A DNA stretch of 63,345 nt from Candidatus Thiodiazotropha sp. (ex Monitilora ramsayi) (GCA_025655575.1 JAHXIP010000020.1:1-63345), one strand, 5' to 3'. Shown: positions 33,325-43,976, numbered from the stretch's first letter. Numbers and translations are program-made. The notes: generated from the letters alone by a model not told the origin.

Positions 33325-34104
33325 TCAGACACCAGCCAATGGAAAACAACGGTAGAAGTTTTCTCTCGTCTGTTTTGCCACAGCATCAGGTGTCAGCCCC
33401 TTCAATTCCGCCACACACGCTGCCACTTTCTCCACATAGCGGGGTTGATTGGGCTTGCCACGAAATGGCACCGGCGCCAGATAGGGAGAATCGGTCTCGA
33501 TCAACAATTGTTCCATGGGAACATATTGAACAACTTCGCGTAGGTCAGCAGCATTCTTGAAAGTGATGATGCCGGAAAAAGAGATAAAGAAACCCATCTC
33601 CAGTGCCTGTTTTGCCATAGGCCAGTCTTCAGTGAAGCAGTGCATGACGCCACCGGCTTCTGCGGCGTTCTCTTCACGCATGATATCGATAGTGTCGATC
33701 TTGGCCTGGCGTGTGTGGATGATGAGGGGTTTTTTCGCGGTGATGGCTGCACAGATGTGGCGGCGGAAGCGATCGCGCTGCCAATCAAGATCGCCCTCGC
33801 CATGGAAATAGTCGAGGCCGGTCTCGCCGATGGCGACCACTTTGGGAGTCTGTGAGAGCTCAATCAGCTCTTCCACGCTGGGTTCACGACGATCCTTGTC
33901 GTTGGGATGGACACCAACTGAGATACTGATCTGGGGATAGGGTTCGACTAGCTTGACCATTGCGGGCCAGGACTCCAGGTCAATGGAAACGCAGAGCATT
34001 TGGCCGACGCCACTTTCGACTGTCTCTTGGACGAATTGATCGAAGCTGTTGTCGTAGTGGTCAAGAGCGACACGGTCGAGATGGCAGTGAGAGTCCACCA
34101 GCAT
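33325..34104 (-). CDS. tatD: TatD-family metal-dependent hydrolase (YcfH-type)
   Basis: A 259-residue TIM-barrel DNase/hydrolase. Metal ligands are seen in DSHCHLD (about 4-10), AIGETGLDY (about 94), PLIIHTRQ (about 133), VMHCF (about 157) and LIETDSPYLAP (about 208). The length is normal. It is the last gene of the fab-holB cluster, 182 bp after pilZ, the same place ycfH takes after holB in enterobacteria. Confidence 0.92.
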   Translation of the reverse strand: MLVDSHCHLDRVALDHYDNSFDQFVQETVESGVGQMLCVSIDLESWPAMVKLVEPYPQISISVGVHPNDKDRREPSVEELIELSQTPKVVAIGETGLDYFHGEGDLDWQRDRFRRHICAAITAKKPLIIHTRQAKIDTIDIMREENAAEAGGVMHCFTEDWPMAKQALEMGFFISFSGIITFKNAADLREVVQYVPMEQLLIETDSPYLAPVPFRGKPNQPRYVEKVAACVAELKGLTPDAVAKQTRENFYRCFPLAGV

Positions 34105-34286
34105 GGCTAGTATCCTGTTGAGTCGTTGCTTTTGATGGGTTTATTTTGCCGTAAATGGACGCAATTAATCACCGTAAATAGTTGCCAGATTGTCCGGTTG
34201 TTGCGGACTGCTCCCTTTGGGCGATAGGTGCAGCAGGCACACGAATCCTACCAGAGAGAAAAATCAGCTATCGAAATCTTACGCGT

Positions 34287-34634
34287 TTAAAGGGTATGAG
34301 TCGGGCGATCCGACTTCAGGGCGCCGGCAAGGTAGGTCTCGATCTTGTTACGTGCGGCACCGCCATCCTGGTCACTGAATTGGACACCGATGCCCGCTGC
34401 GCGGTTGCCTTCGGCACCAACCGGGGTAATCCAGATGATTTTACCGGCAACCGGCAGGCGTTCCGCCTCGTCCATCAGGGTCAGCAGCATGAAGACTTCG
34501 TCACCGAGCCGGTACTGCTTGGTGGTGGGTATGAAAAGGCCGCCATACTGTACGAACTGCATGTATGCCGCGTAGAGGGCATTTTTGTCCTTGATAGTCA
34601 GTGAGAGTATGCCTTGTTTGGGTCCACCAGCCAT
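34287..34634 (-). CDS. pilZ: PilZ-domain type IV pilus protein
   Basis: A 115-residue PilZ-domain protein located between holB and tatD, the locus of the founding pilZ of Pseudomonas. Segments FVQYGGLFIPTTKQYRLGDE and LPVAGKIIWITPVGAEG fit. The c-di-GMP binding motif RxxxR-(D/N)xSxxG is not evident, as in the founding PilZ, which does not bind the nucleotide. It is expected to act in type IV pilus assembly. Confidence 0.88.
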   Translation of the reverse strand: MAGGPKQGILSLTIKDKNALYAAYMQFVQYGGLFIPTTKQYRLGDEVFMLLTLMDEAERLPVAGKIIWITPVGAEGNRAAGIGVQFSDQDGGAARNKIETYLAGALKSDRPTHTL

Positions 34635-34668
34635 TTCGATTCCTAGTCTTTCCTTTCTGTCGAGCTTG

Positions 34669-35661
34669 TCAACGGCAGGTGTGCCATTCGATAAGCAGTT
34701 TTTCCAGCACCAGTTGCGGGTTGAGGTTGCTGTCGATCAGGGCACGGGCCTCATAGACCGAACCAAGATAACGTTGCAACGCCCCTGAGTTTAGCTTGTC
34801 GGCCAGGCTGTGCAAAGCTTGAGTCTGGTCCCGGTTGAAGAGCTGCGGTGGTTGTGGCGCTGTTTTCAGCCTCAGCAGGTCGATAACCCACCCCGCAAGC
34901 CACTCCAGCAGCAGGCGACCGTCAAGTCCGGTCCAGGCCTGGGCCAGGGCAACCGGGTCCTCCTGTTGCTTTCCCAGAGAGAGAAACTGGCCCAACATCC
35001 GCTGACGGGCAGCCAGCAGGTCGGCATCGTCCAGTTTCAACGCCAGCAGTGGTGCGCCACTGGCGAGGGAGAGTAGTGTCTCACCATCTGCATGTTTGAT
35101 CTTTCCACCAAGCCAGTCCAGTGAGTCTTGGTACGGCGGTATCTGAAAAAGCACCTGCTGGCAGCGGCTTCTGATGGTGGGCAATAATCTGGCCGGTTGA
35201 TCGGTCAGCAGGATGATGAGGGTGTCCCGGGTTGGCTCCTCCAATGTCTTCAAGAGACTGTTGGCAGCGGCCGTGTTCATGCGGTGAGCGGGCTGGATGA
35301 TCACCACCTTGTGCCCACCGCTCTGTGCCGTGAGGCCTGCACTGGCAGTGAGTTTACGGATGGCTTCGATTTTGATCTCGCCGCTTTTACTCTCTTCCTC
35401 AGGCACTACCCACTGAAAATCTGGATGGCTGCCGCTATGCAGGAGATGGCAATGACGGCAGATACCACAGGGGCGACTGTCATCATCACGATCAGGACAG
35501 AGGACGGTTTGAGCGAATGCCAAAGCGAACACCTCCTTGCCGACTCCCCGCGGTCCACCGAAGAGTAATGCGTGGGGCAGCCTCCCCTGCTGGCGGGCCT
35601 GCTGCAGTCGCTGCCACTGATCATCCTGCCAGGGAAGGCGGGTATAGACAGCCTTATCCAT
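34669..35661 (-). CDS. holB: DNA polymerase III delta' subunit
   Basis: A 330-residue clamp-loader subunit. It has an AAA+ fold with a P-loop-like GGPRGVGKEVFALAFA (about 34-49), a zinc site CPDRDDDSRPCGICRHC (about 53-69), LLKTLEEPTRD and the SRC motif (TIRSRCQQV, about 166). It starts in an 8-base overlap with the end of tmk. It helps load the beta sliding clamp. Confidence 0.95.
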   Translation of the reverse strand: MDKAVYTRLPWQDDQWQRLQQARQQGRLPHALLFGGPRGVGKEVFALAFAQTVLCPDRDDDSRPCGICRHCHLLHSGSHPDFQWVVPEEESKSGEIKIEAIRKLTASAGLTAQSGGHKVVIIQPAHRMNTAAANSLLKTLEEPTRDTLIILLTDQPARLLPTIRSRCQQVLFQIPPYQDSLDWLGGKIKHADGETLLSLASGAPLLALKLDDADLLAARQRMLGQFLSLGKQQEDPVALAQAWTGLDGRLLLEWLAGWVIDLLRLKTAPQPPQLFNRDQTQALHSLADKLNSGALQRYLGSVYEARALIDSNLNPQLVLEKLLIEWHTCR

Positions 35662-36295
35662 CTCTCAATGCCAGATAGTCCTTAATGATATGGGAGATCT
35701 GCGCCTGTACCTGCTCCAGTGCCGGTGAGGCATTGATGATGCGGACTCTATCCGGTTCGGCGGCAGCAATATTCAGATAACCCTGGCGAACCTTTTCGAA
35801 GAAATCCATCGCCTCTTTTTCGAACCGATCGGGCGCTGATCGGTTACCTGCCCGTGCCAGACCGGTCTCAACCGGCAGGTCGAGCAGCAATGTCAGATCG
35901 GGTCTGAGATCTCCCTGCACGTAATTCTCCAAAACGGCTATACGCTCCCGGGCAATCCCCCGCCCTGCTCCCTGGTAGGCGTAGCTGGCGTCTGTGAAGC
36001 GGTCGCACAGGACCCAGGTCCCCGACTCTAGCGCCGGTAGGATTATTCGCTGCAGATGCTCTGCCCTAGCGGCAAACATCAGCAGTAGTTCCGTCTCGTC
36101 GGCCATCCCAGTATGTTTGTGGCCTAACAGCAGTTCACGTATCGACTCCCCCAGTGGCGTACCTCCGGGTTCACGGGTAAACAGCACCTTCTTGCCGGTT
36201 GCTTCGAGCAGGGATTGCACAAAGGCAAGATTGCTGCTCTTGCCGGCGCCCTCACCACCTTCGACTGTAATAAATCTGCCGCGTTGCTGTTTCAT
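35654..36295 (-). CDS. tmk: Thymidylate kinase
   Basis: A 213-residue kinase that phosphorylates dTMP to dTDP. The P-loop is EGGEGAGKSSN (about 12-22), with TREPGGTP (about 40), CDRFTDASYAYQGAGRG (DR motif, about 96) and LLDLPVETGLARAG with a LID segment. Its start overlaps the mltG stop by 4 bases (ATGA) and its end overlaps holB. Confidence 0.97.
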   Translation of the reverse strand: MKQQRGRFITVEGGEGAGKSSNLAFVQSLLEATGKKVLFTREPGGTPLGESIRELLLGHKHTGMADETELLLMFAARAEHLQRIILPALESGTWVLCDRFTDASYAYQGAGRGIARERIAVLENYVQGDLRPDLTLLLDLPVETGLARAGNRSAPDRFEKEAMDFFEKVRQGYLNIAAAEPDRVRIINASPALEQVQAQISHIIKDYLALRDG

Positions 36296-37290
36296 CTTTT
36301 CAATTGGTACTTTCGTACAGCTTTGTTGTGTGCTTCCAGGGTAGCGGAAAAGTGGTGTCCACCGTTCCCGGTGGCGACAAAATAGAGGGCATTGCCTGCT
36401 GCGGGATGGAGCGCCGCTTCGATGGCGGCTCCACTGGGCATGGCGATAGGCGTGGGTGTCAGGCCCTTGTGGACATAGGTGTTGTAGGGTGTATCGGTTG
36501 TCAGGTCACGCCGCCGGATATTGCCGTCGTAGGCATCACCCATACCGTAGATCACAGTGGGATCTGTCTGCAGGCGCATCCCTTTTTTCAGGCGTCGTAC
36601 GAAGACACCGGCAATCTTGTCGCGTTCTGATGGTATGCCAGTCTCTCTCTCAATAATTGAGGCCAGAATCAGGGCCTCGTAGGCAGTATTCAGTGGGAGA
36701 TTCTCACCTCGCTTATCCCAGGCTTTTTGCAGGCTCTCCTCCATGCGGCGATAGGCACGTTGGAGAAACTCCACATCCGTGGTGCCTTTGGGAAAGTGAT
36801 AGGTATCGGGATAGAAGCGGCCCTCGGGATGCATCTCGTCAAATCCCAGTGCCTGCATAATCTTTTCACTCTCGACTTCTTTCAGCGTCTGCGTCAAGGA
36901 TTCATGACGCCTGACAGCCTCCATGAGTTGCTTAAAGGTCCAGCCCTCGATGATGGTCAAGGCATGCTGCACGACTCTTGCCGATGTCAGAATATCCAGT
37001 AATTCAATTGGCGTAATACCGTGCGGCAAATGGTATTCGCCCGCTTTCAGTTGACTGGCCTGCCCATTCCATCTGGCAACCAACCGCAACAGGACAGGCT
37101 TGGTGATGATGCCATTTTCCTGCAGATCACTGGCCACGCCACGAATGGTGCTACCGGATTTGAGATCATAATGAATGCCCGCTTCCGGTAGTTGGAGTGG
37201 CGTATGGATAAAGTCATCGTATTGCATCCAGCCCCAGGCCAGCAGGATACTGATAACAAAGATGGCGATTCCGAGAAGTCGATTCAACAT
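36292..37290 (-). CDS. mltG: Endolytic murein transglycosylase MltG
   Basis: A 332-residue cell-wall enzyme anchored by one N-terminal helix (about 7-24). It cuts nascent glycan strands. The YceG fold is shown by GWTFKQLMEAV, EGRFYPDTYHF and the catalytic segment ASIIERETGIPSERDKIAGV (about 215, catalytic Glu), RRLKKGMRLQTDPTVIYG and GLTPTPIAMPS. It lies between pabC and tmk, as in enterobacteria. Confidence 0.95.
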   Translation of the reverse strand: MLNRLLGIAIFVISILLAWGWMQYDDFIHTPLQLPEAGIHYDLKSGSTIRGVASDLQENGIITKPVLLRLVARWNGQASQLKAGEYHLPHGITPIELLDILTSARVVQHALTIIEGWTFKQLMEAVRRHESLTQTLKEVESEKIMQALGFDEMHPEGRFYPDTYHFPKGTTDVEFLQRAYRRMEESLQKAWDKRGENLPLNTAYEALILASIIERETGIPSERDKIAGVFVRRLKKGMRLQTDPTVIYGMGDAYDGNIRRRDLTTDTPYNTYVHKGLTPTPIAMPSGAAIEAALHPAAGNALYFVATGNGGHHFSATLEAHNKAVRKYQLKR

Positions 37291-37358
37291 GGGTCTATTT
37301 TACTGAAATCAGGCGCTTTTGCAGTGCTCACTAGGCTTATTTAACCACTGCTTCACAC

Positions 37359-38177
37359 TCACACTCCCTGCTCTATGGATTCGGATAGTACTTGCTGCAA
37401 GTTGTGCGGTATCCCACTGAGCGCATAGTGATGCTGATCCAGAGAGGCAACGGGGCAGAGTCCCATTAGGGAGTTAGTGATAAACATTGCCTGAGCACTT
37501 TTCACCGTCGCAAGATCAAGCTGTTTGATGAGGAGCGGCAGTCCCAATCGTTCGGCACACTCAATCACCACTTCACGCATGATGCCGGTCACCCCTGAAT
37601 AACTCAGATCCGGACTCATAAGCTTACCCTCTACAATCACAAACAGATTACTTTGGGTGCCTGAGACAACCATTCCCTGCTCATCCAACATCAGGCCTTC
37701 GGCAATTTCCGGGGCCTGCCACTCCTGACGGGCCAGGACCTGTTCCAGGCGATTGAGATGTTTGTGTCCAGCCAGCCGAGGATTACGACTCAAACGTGTC
37801 TCACAGACCCGCATTCGAACACCTTGGCTAAACCAATGCTTAGGATAGTCCGGCCAGGGATGGAGCGAGAGTATTCGACGGGGCTCGCAGGTCTCCGGTG
37901 GGCGGTAGCCTCGCCCTCCACTGCCACGGGTAATCAGGATCTTCAAGACACCCCGTGCTGTAGACTGACAGAGTGATTGCGCCTCATGGTAAAGCTGGGT
38001 TTTATCGCTTGGGGGCAGCTTCAATGCCGCCTCTCCCCTTGCCAGTCTTGCCATGTGGCGGTCCCAGAATCGGGGTTCGGCGTCTATTACCGCAAGGGTC
38101 TCGAAAAGCCCATCACCGTAGTGAAGACCCCGGTCAGTAAGAGGAATCTGTTCGGCAGGAAGACCGTTTAGCAGCAA
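37359..38177 (-). CDS. pabC: Aminodeoxychorismate lyase (class IV PLP enzyme)
   Basis: A 272-residue fold-type IV PLP enzyme that releases pyruvate from 4-amino-4-deoxychorismate to make p-aminobenzoate for folate. RGLHYGDGLFETLAV, the PLP Lys in AGHKHLNRLEQVLARQEW (about 144) and EGLMLDEQGMVVSGTQSNLF fit the family. The position between fabF and mltG is conserved. Branched-chain or D-amino-acid transaminases share the fold, but the neighbourhood supports PabC. Confidence 0.9.
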   Translation of the reverse strand: MLLNGLPAEQIPLTDRGLHYGDGLFETLAVIDAEPRFWDRHMARLARGEAALKLPPSDKTQLYHEAQSLCQSTARGVLKILITRGSGGRGYRPPETCEPRRILSLHPWPDYPKHWFSQGVRMRVCETRLSRNPRLAGHKHLNRLEQVLARQEWQAPEIAEGLMLDEQGMVVSGTQSNLFVIVEGKLMSPDLSYSGVTGIMREVVIECAERLGLPLLIKQLDLATVKSAQAMFITNSLMGLCPVASLDQHHYALSGIPHNLQQVLSESIEQGV

Positions 38178-38243
38178 GGGGGCTGTCCCTGTGAAGCTAG
38201 AAAAACACGGGCCGAACAGTAAATAGAGTCAGGTCCGTGCCGG

Positions 38244-39485
38244 TCAGTCGGCTTTACGAAATGCCAACGTACCATTGGTACCACCAAAGCCGAACGAGTT
38301 GGAAATCACCACATTCATCTCCATCTCCCTAGCCGTCTTCGGTACATAGTCCAGGTCACAATCCGGATCAGGATTTTCCAGGTTGATGGTTGGCGGCACT
38401 ACCTGGTGATATAACGCCAGGATGCTGTAAACCGCTTCGGCTCCACCCGCTGCTCCAAGCATGTGTCCGGTCATCGATTTGGTCGAACTGACACAAAGCT
38501 TGTGGGCGTGATCGCCAAAGGCTCGCTTCACAGCCATGGTCTCAGCCACATCACCCGCAGGTGTGGAGGTACCATGGGCATTGATGTAATCCACGTCCTC
38601 TTTGTTGAGCCCGCCATCCTTAAGTGCCAATTCCATGCACTTGGCAGCACCGGAGCCGTCAACCGATGGGGCTGTCATATGGTAGGCATCTGAATTCATG
38701 CCCACACCGACCAATTCAGCATAGATCTTTGCACCCCGTGCTTTGGCTTGCTCGTACTCTTCCAGTACCACGACACCGGCACCGTCACTGAGCACGAAAC
38801 CATCACGATCTTTGTCCCAAGGCCTGCTCGCACCCTGAGGGTCATCATTGCGGCGTGAAAGTGCTCTGGCAGCCGCGAAACCGCCCAGACCGACTGGTGA
38901 GGTTGCCATCTCGGCGCCACCGGCAATCATGACATCTGTGCGGCCATAGCGAATCATCATCGCTGCTTCTCCGATACTGTGAGCGCCACTGCTACAGGCC
39001 GAAACGATGGAATAGTTGGGACCCTTCATGCCATACATAATGGAGAGGTTTCCAGACACCATGTTAATGATGCTTGCGGGCACGAAAAAGGGTGAAATTT
39101 TACGAGGACCGCCATCAAGGTAGGACTGGTAGCTGTTCTCGATCCCGGTAATACCACCGATACCCGAGCCGATCAGAACACCGATACGATCCGCATTCTC
39201 TTCGGTGACTTCAATACCTGAGTCTTTGATCGCCTGTATCCCGGCAGCGACGCCATAATGGATAAACTTATCCATCTTTTTGGCCTCTTTCTTGGATACG
39301 TAGTCGGTGATCTCGAAATCGTAGATCGGCCCGCCGAACTGGGTAGTGAAAGGCTCAACATCGAAGTGGGTGATGGGTTGAATACCGCTTTTGCCAGCCA
39401 CAATATTTTCCCATGAAGAGGGAATATCCAAGCCCACCGGTGCAACCGTGCCCAGTCCAGTAACAACAACCCTTCTTGCAGTCAT
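38244..39485 (-). CDS. fabF: 3-oxoacyl-ACP synthase II
   Basis: A 413-residue condensing enzyme of fatty-acid elongation. The active-site Cys is in [10 protein letters not shown] (about 164), with the two His residues in [11 protein letters not shown] (about 304) and [12 protein letters not shown] (about 341). The terminator at 39526-39563 lies between acpP and this gene, so its level may differ from that of acpP. Confidence 0.97.
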   Translation of the reverse strand: MTARRVVVTGLGTVAPVGLDIPSSWENIVAGKSGIQPITHFDVEPFTTQFGGPIYDFEITDYVSKKEAKKMDKFIHYGVAAGIQAIKDSGIEVTEENADRIGVLIGSGIGGITGIENSYQSYLDGGPRKISPFFVPASIINMVSGNLSIMYGMKGPNYSIVSACSSGAHSIGEAAMMIRYGRTDVMIAGGAEMATSPVGLGGFAAARALSRRNDDPQGASRPWDKDRDGFVLSDGAGVVVLEEYEQAKARGAKIYAELVGVGMNSDAYHMTAPSVDGSGAAKCMELALKDGGLNKEDVDYINAHGTSTPAGDVAETMAVKRAFGDHAHKLCVSSTKSMTGHMLGAAGGAEAVYSILALYHQVVPPTINLENPDPDCDLDYVPKTAREMEMNVVISNSFGFGGTNGTLAFRKAD

Positions 39486-39525
39486 GTGAGACTACCCCCC
39501 ATATTCAGTGGTATGGCAGAAAAGC

Positions 39526-39563
39526 AAAAAGGCCGCGCCCCAGTACAAAGGGCATCGCGGCCT
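39526..39563 (-). terminator. Terminator/attenuator between acpP and fabF
   Basis: On the minus strand AGGCCGCG (39563-39556) pairs with CGCGGCCT (39537-39530) and is followed by TTTT. It lies just after the acpP stop (39586) and before the fabF start. Partial termination would let acpP, needed in large amounts, be expressed above fabF. Confidence 0.75.
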
Positions 39564-39585
39564 GTTATGAAAGTCTCTTGCTGAA

Positions 39586-39819
39586 TCAGCTGTGTGCGTT
39601 GATGTAATCTACAGCCAACTGCACAGTCGTGATCTTCTCAGCCTCTTCATCGGGAATCTCGGTTTCGAATTCCTCTTCGAGGGCCATTACCAGTTCCACC
39701 GTGTCGAGAGAGTCAGCGCCAAGATCATCGACGAAGGAAGCTTCGAGAGTCACTTCTTCATCTTTAACGCCCAGTTGTTCTACGACAATTTTACGAACTC
39801 GTTCTACGACATCGCTCAT
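39586..39819 (-). CDS. acpP: Acyl carrier protein
   Basis: A 77-residue acidic four-helix carrier. The phosphopantetheine attachment serine is in [20 protein letters not shown] (about residue 38). The length and sequence are close to E. coli AcpP. It lies about 195 bp after fabG and in that gap an AT-rich stretch (39840-40010) could carry its own promoter. Confidence 0.98.
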   Translation of the reverse strand: MSDVVERVRKIVVEQLGVKDEEVTLEASFVDDLGADSLDTVELVMALEEEFETEIPDEEAEKITTVQLAVDYINAHS

Positions 39820-40014
39820 GTTATTAATTTCCTCTGGATTAACCGACGGCCTCGAATAGGACCGATGCGGTATTGTAGTAACAAAAAACTTTTGAGAAAA
39901 GCGTAATCCTCAGATGAATCTTACGCAGTAAAAATCAATATTAAACAATATATAACAATAAGTTATTGTTAATTCTTAATGTAATGACACATGTTGGCGC
40001 TTATGGAATTTGTA

Positions 40015-40758
40015 TCATCCCATGTACATTCCGCCGTTCACATGCAGTGTCTCACCCGTGATATAGCGTCCTGATTCACTCGCCAGGAAGAGCACAGTAT
40101 TGGCAACATCCTCTGGCTGTCCCAGCTTTTGCAGAGGAATATTCTCCTCAAGCGCTTTGCGTTGAGCCTCAGGTAAGGACTTGGTCATATCGGTTTCGAT
40201 GAAACCCGGCGCCACGGAATTAACCGTTATACCTCTGGAACCAACTTCTCTTGCCATTGAGCGGGTAAATCCGTGGATACCCGCTTTTGCTGCGGCATAA
40301 TTCGTCTGACCCGCGTTACCCATAGCACCAACAACCGATGAGATGTTAATCACTCTGCCCTTGCGTGCTTTCATCATACCGCGCAGCACTGCTTTGCTGA
40401 GGCGGAAGACAGAGGTCAGGTTTGTATTGATGATACTTTCCCACTCGTCATCTTTCATACGCATGAGCAGGTTGTCACGGGTGATGCCCGCATTATTCAC
40501 CAGGATTGTCGGATTACCGTATGCGTCAGAAATGGCTTTCATCAGGGCATCTACCGAATCCTGTTCGGAGACATTGAGCACCATGCCTATGCCTTTCTGC
40601 CCCGTTGCTTGCATACGTTCGCTGATAGCGTCGGCGCCCTTCTCTGAAGTGGCTGTGCCAATAACTATGGCGCCGGCTTCGGCAAGTTTATCTGCAATGG
40701 CCGCACCGATCCCGCGGCTGGCGCCAGTGACGAGTGCAACTTCGTTTTCCAGACTCAT
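40015..40758 (-). CDS. fabG: 3-oxoacyl-ACP reductase
   Basis: A 247-residue short-chain dehydrogenase that reduces beta-ketoacyl-ACP with NADPH. Motifs are TGASRGIG (about 12-19), NNAGITRD (about 88) and the catalytic Ser-Tyr-Lys in INISSVVGAMGNAGQTNYAA and AAK (about 138-155). It overlaps the fabD stop by 4 bases (ATGA). Confidence 0.97.
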   Translation of the reverse strand: MSLENEVALVTGASRGIGAAIADKLAEAGAIVIGTATSEKGADAISERMQATGQKGIGMVLNVSEQDSVDALMKAISDAYGNPTILVNNAGITRDNLLMRMKDDEWESIINTNLTSVFRLSKAVLRGMMKARKGRVINISSVVGAMGNAGQTNYAAAKAGIHGFTRSMAREVGSRGITVNSVAPGFIETDMTKSLPEAQRKALEENIPLQKLGQPEDVANTVLFLASESGRYITGETLHVNGGMYMG

Positions 40759-41696
40759 TCGATTGTCTCCAGTGCGTTCTTCAATGTATCAGGGTCGAAC
40801 ATTGCGACACCTTTGAGATTGCGATCGATACGCTTGGTCAAACCGGCCAGAACTTTACCGGGACCCGCTTCGAGCAGAGTGGTTGTACCTGATGCCGCCA
40901 TCTTCCCAACAGTCTCAACCCAACGTACAGGACTGTAGAGCTGTGCTGCGAGCATCTGGCGGATGGTGTCGGCATCGTCGGCAGTCTCTACGCTGACATT
41001 GTGCAAAACCGGAATTGTCGTTGATGAGACATCGATCGTGGCCAGCATCTCGGCCAGCCGCTCGGCAGCAGGTTTCATCAGCGCACAATGGGAGGGCACG
41101 CTGACCGGCAGAGGCAGTGCTCGCTTGGCACCAGCCTCCTTCGCCAATCCACAGGCCCGATCGACGGCAGCTTTATTGCCAGCAATCACGACCTGGCCCG
41201 GGGAATTAAAATTGACGGCCTCGACCACTTCACCCTCAGCCGCCGTGGAACAAACTTCACGAATCTTGTCATCATCCAGCCCGAGAATCGCGGCCATGCC
41301 ACCGGTACCTTCCGGCACAGCTTCCTGCATGAAACGGCCACGCTCCGCAACCAGCTTTACTGCATCAGCAAAAGCGATGGCGCCGGCACAAACCAGTGCC
41401 GTGTACTCGCCAAGACTGTGGCCGGCCATCTGTTGGGGCACAGCGCCTCCCTGAGACTGCCAAACACGCCAAACGGCGACACCGGCCGCCAACATGGCAG
41501 GCTGTGTCTTGGTGGTCTGATTCAAGGCTTCTGCCGGGCCGTTCTGAACCAGTTCCCACAGATCATAGCCAAGGGCTTCGGAGGCCTCTGAAAAAGTCTC
41601 GGTAACACTTGGATACGATTCAGACAACGCCCCCAACATACCAACTGATTGAGAACCCTGGCCTGGAAAAACAATAGAGAAAGTGGAATCACTCAT
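40755..41696 (-). CDS. fabD: Malonyl-CoA-ACP transacylase
   Basis: A 313-residue acyltransferase that loads malonyl groups onto ACP. FPGQGSQSVGML (about 9-20), the nucleophile Ser in GHSLGEYTALV (about 93) and the His in VSVPSHCALM (about 202) are present. It lies between fabH and fabG and is coupled to fabG. Confidence 0.97.
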   Translation of the reverse strand: MSDSTFSIVFPGQGSQSVGMLGALSESYPSVTETFSEASEALGYDLWELVQNGPAEALNQTTKTQPAMLAAGVAVWRVWQSQGGAVPQQMAGHSLGEYTALVCAGAIAFADAVKLVAERGRFMQEAVPEGTGGMAAILGLDDDKIREVCSTAAEGEVVEAVNFNSPGQVVIAGNKAAVDRACGLAKEAGAKRALPLPVSVPSHCALMKPAAERLAEMLATIDVSSTTIPVLHNVSVETADDADTIRQMLAAQLYSPVRWVETVGKMAASGTTTLLEAGPGKVLAGLTKRIDRNLKGVAMFDPDTLKNALETIE

Positions 41697-41714
41697 GAGA
41701 ATTAATGCGTCGAA

Positions 41715-42683
41715 TTAAAATTTCGCCAACACGGAGCCCCAGGTGAAACCACCACCGAAGGCCTCCATGAGAAGGGTTTCACCCCGCTGAATACGTCCAT
41801 CCCTGACTGCCACATCGAGCGCCAGAGGCACAGAGGCGGCTGAGGTATTGCCATGCTCGTGTACGGTCACCACAACACGATCCATAGGGGTTTGTAATTT
41901 TTTCGCCGTGGCATTGATGATACGGATGTTGGCCTGATGCGGAATCAGCCAATCGATGTCGGATTTCTGCATATCATTGGCCGCCAATGTCTCATCGACA
42001 ATCCGACCCAGTGTGGTGACCGCCATCTTGAAGACTTCGTTGCCCCGCATCTCCATGTAGGCGTTACCCTCTTGCAGTTGCGCGTAACCCCGGGAAATCC
42101 CCCCCGGTACGCGTAAAAGCTGCTCAAAGGCCCCATCGGCATGCAGATGGGTGGAGATAATGCCAGGCTCATCACTGGCTTCGATCACTACAGCACCCGC
42201 TCCGTCACCGAACAGGACACAGGTGTTACGATCGGTCCAATCGATAATCCTGGATACGGTCTCGGCACCGACGACTAAAGCCTTGGTTGCCGAACCGGAT
42301 TTAATGAATTGATCAGCCACACTGAGTGCATAGACAAATCCGGTACAGACCGCCTGCACATCAAAAGCCGCCGGTCCGTGGATACCCAGACGAGCCTGCA
42401 GTAGGCAAGCTGTGCTAGGAAAAACTTGATCGGCAGTCGTCGTCGCCACAACGATCAAATCGATATCCTGTGGAGAAAGCCCTGCCATATCCAGTGCGTT
42501 ACGAGCAGCCTGCTCCGCCAGATCGCAGGTATATTCATCTTCGCGAGCAATATGACGCTTATGAATACCGGTTCTCTCGACGATCCACTGTTCTGTGGTG
42601 TCAACGATCTTCTCAAGATCCTTGTTGGTCACGACATTATCGGGAAGATAACCACCCGTGCCGGTAATCCTGGAATAGATCAC
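41715..42683 (-). CDS. fabH: 3-oxoacyl-ACP synthase III
   Basis: A 322-residue initiating condensing enzyme using acetyl-CoA and malonyl-ACP. Cys in [14 protein letters not shown] (about 114), His in [11 protein letters not shown] (about 249) and Asn in [11 protein letters not shown] (about 279) form the triad. It overlaps the plsX stop (ATGA). Confidence 0.97.
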   Translation of the reverse strand: MIYSRITGTGGYLPDNVVTNKDLEKIVDTTEQWIVERTGIHKRHIAREDEYTCDLAEQAARNALDMAGLSPQDIDLIVVATTTADQVFPSTACLLQARLGIHGPAAFDVQAVCTGFVYALSVADQFIKSGSATKALVVGAETVSRIIDWTDRNTCVLFGDGAGAVVIEASDEPGIISTHLHADGAFEQLLRVPGGISRGYAQLQEGNAYMEMRGNEVFKMAVTTLGRIVDETLAANDMQKSDIDWLIPHQANIRIINATAKKLQTPMDRVVVTVHEHGNTSAASVPLALDVAVRDGRIQRGETLLMEAFGGGFTWGSVLAKF

Positions 42684-43702
42684 GCGATCTTCCTCTTTTC
42701 CATATGCGTTTTCACCTGTTCAGCGATTCGGCCAGTTACATCGGCCAGTACCTCTTTCTTCGCGATGGAAATTGCATTCATAAAAGCCAGTTCATCCGCC
42801 CCGCCATGACTCTTGATCACGATACCTCTAAGCCCCAACAGGCTGGCACCATTGTAGCGTCGTGGATCAATTCTGCGGCGCAGGCCATGCAACACAGGCA
42901 GCGCAATCAGTCCCGCCAGCTTGGTCAGGATATTTTTCTGGAATCCCTGCTTCATGAAGTGGCTGATCATTTTTGCCACCCCTTCACTGCTCTTGAGCGC
43001 AATGTTGCCGACAAAACCATCGGAGACGATGACATCTGTACCGCCCTTGTAGATGTCATCACCTTCGACATATCCCACATAATTCAGTGAAGTACTGGCT
43101 AGCAGTTCGTGCGCACCTTTGACCTGCTCGTTGCCCTTTATCTCTTCCTGACCGATATTCAGCAGACCTATACGCGGATTGGCAATCTCAGCCACTGCTG
43201 ATACCTGCTCACTCCCCATCACGGCAAACTGAAACAGATGATCCGCCGTACAGTCCACGTTGGCACCCAGGTCCAGCATGTAGGTCTGGCCCTCAATAGA
43301 TGGCAGTGCAGTGATAATCGCCGGGCGGTCGATATTAGGTAACATCTTGAGGACAAATCGGGAAGTGGCCATCAGTGCACCGGTATTGCCTGCACTGACA
43401 CAGGCATCAGCCTCGCCACTCTTGACCAAATTGATGGCCACACGCATGGAGGAGTCTTTTTTACCCCGCAAGGCCTTGGAGGGCAACTCATCCATCTCCA
43501 CCGTTTCAGAGGCATGCTGGATAGTAAGACGATCACCAAAGGAATGATTGCCAAGTCTCTGCTGAAGGACTTCCTGGCGCCCAACCAAGATCAGGCGGCT
43601 CTCCTTGTCCCGTGAGAGATATTTGAGCGCAGCAGGCACAATCACTTCAGCCCCGAAATCGCCACCCATAGCATCTAACGAGATTGTGACTGGCTTGCTC
43701 AT
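42680..43702 (-). CDS. plsX: Phosphate acyltransferase PlsX
   Basis: A 340-residue enzyme that turns acyl-ACP to acyl-phosphate for phospholipid synthesis. [10 protein letters not shown] at the N-terminus, [28 protein letters not shown] and [14 protein letters not shown] stretches ([20 protein letters not shown]) are diagnostic. It sits between rpmF and fabH as in enterobacteria. Confidence 0.97.
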   Translation of the reverse strand: MSKPVTISLDAMGGDFGAEVIVPAALKYLSRDKESRLILVGRQEVLQQRLGNHSFGDRLTIQHASETVEMDELPSKALRGKKDSSMRVAINLVKSGEADACVSAGNTGALMATSRFVLKMLPNIDRPAIITALPSIEGQTYMLDLGANVDCTADHLFQFAVMGSEQVSAVAEIANPRIGLLNIGQEEIKGNEQVKGAHELLASTSLNYVGYVEGDDIYKGGTDVIVSDGFVGNIALKSSEGVAKMISHFMKQGFQKNILTKLAGLIALPVLHGLRRRIDPRRYNGASLLGLRGIVIKSHGGADELAFMNAISIAKKEVLADVTGRIAEQVKTHMEKRKIA

Positions 43703-43796
43703 TCGCTACAGAAAATACCCAGATGTAAAGAACCCGGCAGAGGGACTGGCCCAGTGCACGGGTTCATAACTCACCAAAGATAGGGAGATCGAGAAA

Positions 43797-43976
43797 TTAC
43801 TCGCCCTTGGCGTCGACAACCTTGCGGCCCTTGTAAAAGCCATCAGTGGTCACATGATGACGCAGATGTACCTCACCAGAGGTGGAATCGATGGACAGGG
43901 TTTCACCCTGAAGTGCGTCATGAGAACGACGCATGCCGCGACGTGAAGGGGTCTTTTTACTTTTTTGAACAGCCAT
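43797..43976 (-). CDS. rpmF: 50S ribosomal protein L32
   Basis: A 59-residue basic protein read on the minus strand, [19 protein letters not shown] followed by [20 protein letters not shown] and FYKGRKVV. It is the L32 pattern without the zinc-ribbon cysteines, as in E. coli. It is too short for a standard ORF length cut-off but fits perfectly between yceD and plsX, its universal place in gammaproteobacteria. Confidence 0.96.
   Translation of the reverse strand: MAVQKSKKTPSRRGMRRSHDALQGETLSIDSTSGEVHLRHHVTTDGFYKGRKVVDAKGE

Noticed and set aside
40343..41591. Three plus-strand frames of 157-167 codons
   Set aside because: All are antisense to fabG and fabD and show shadow-type composition.
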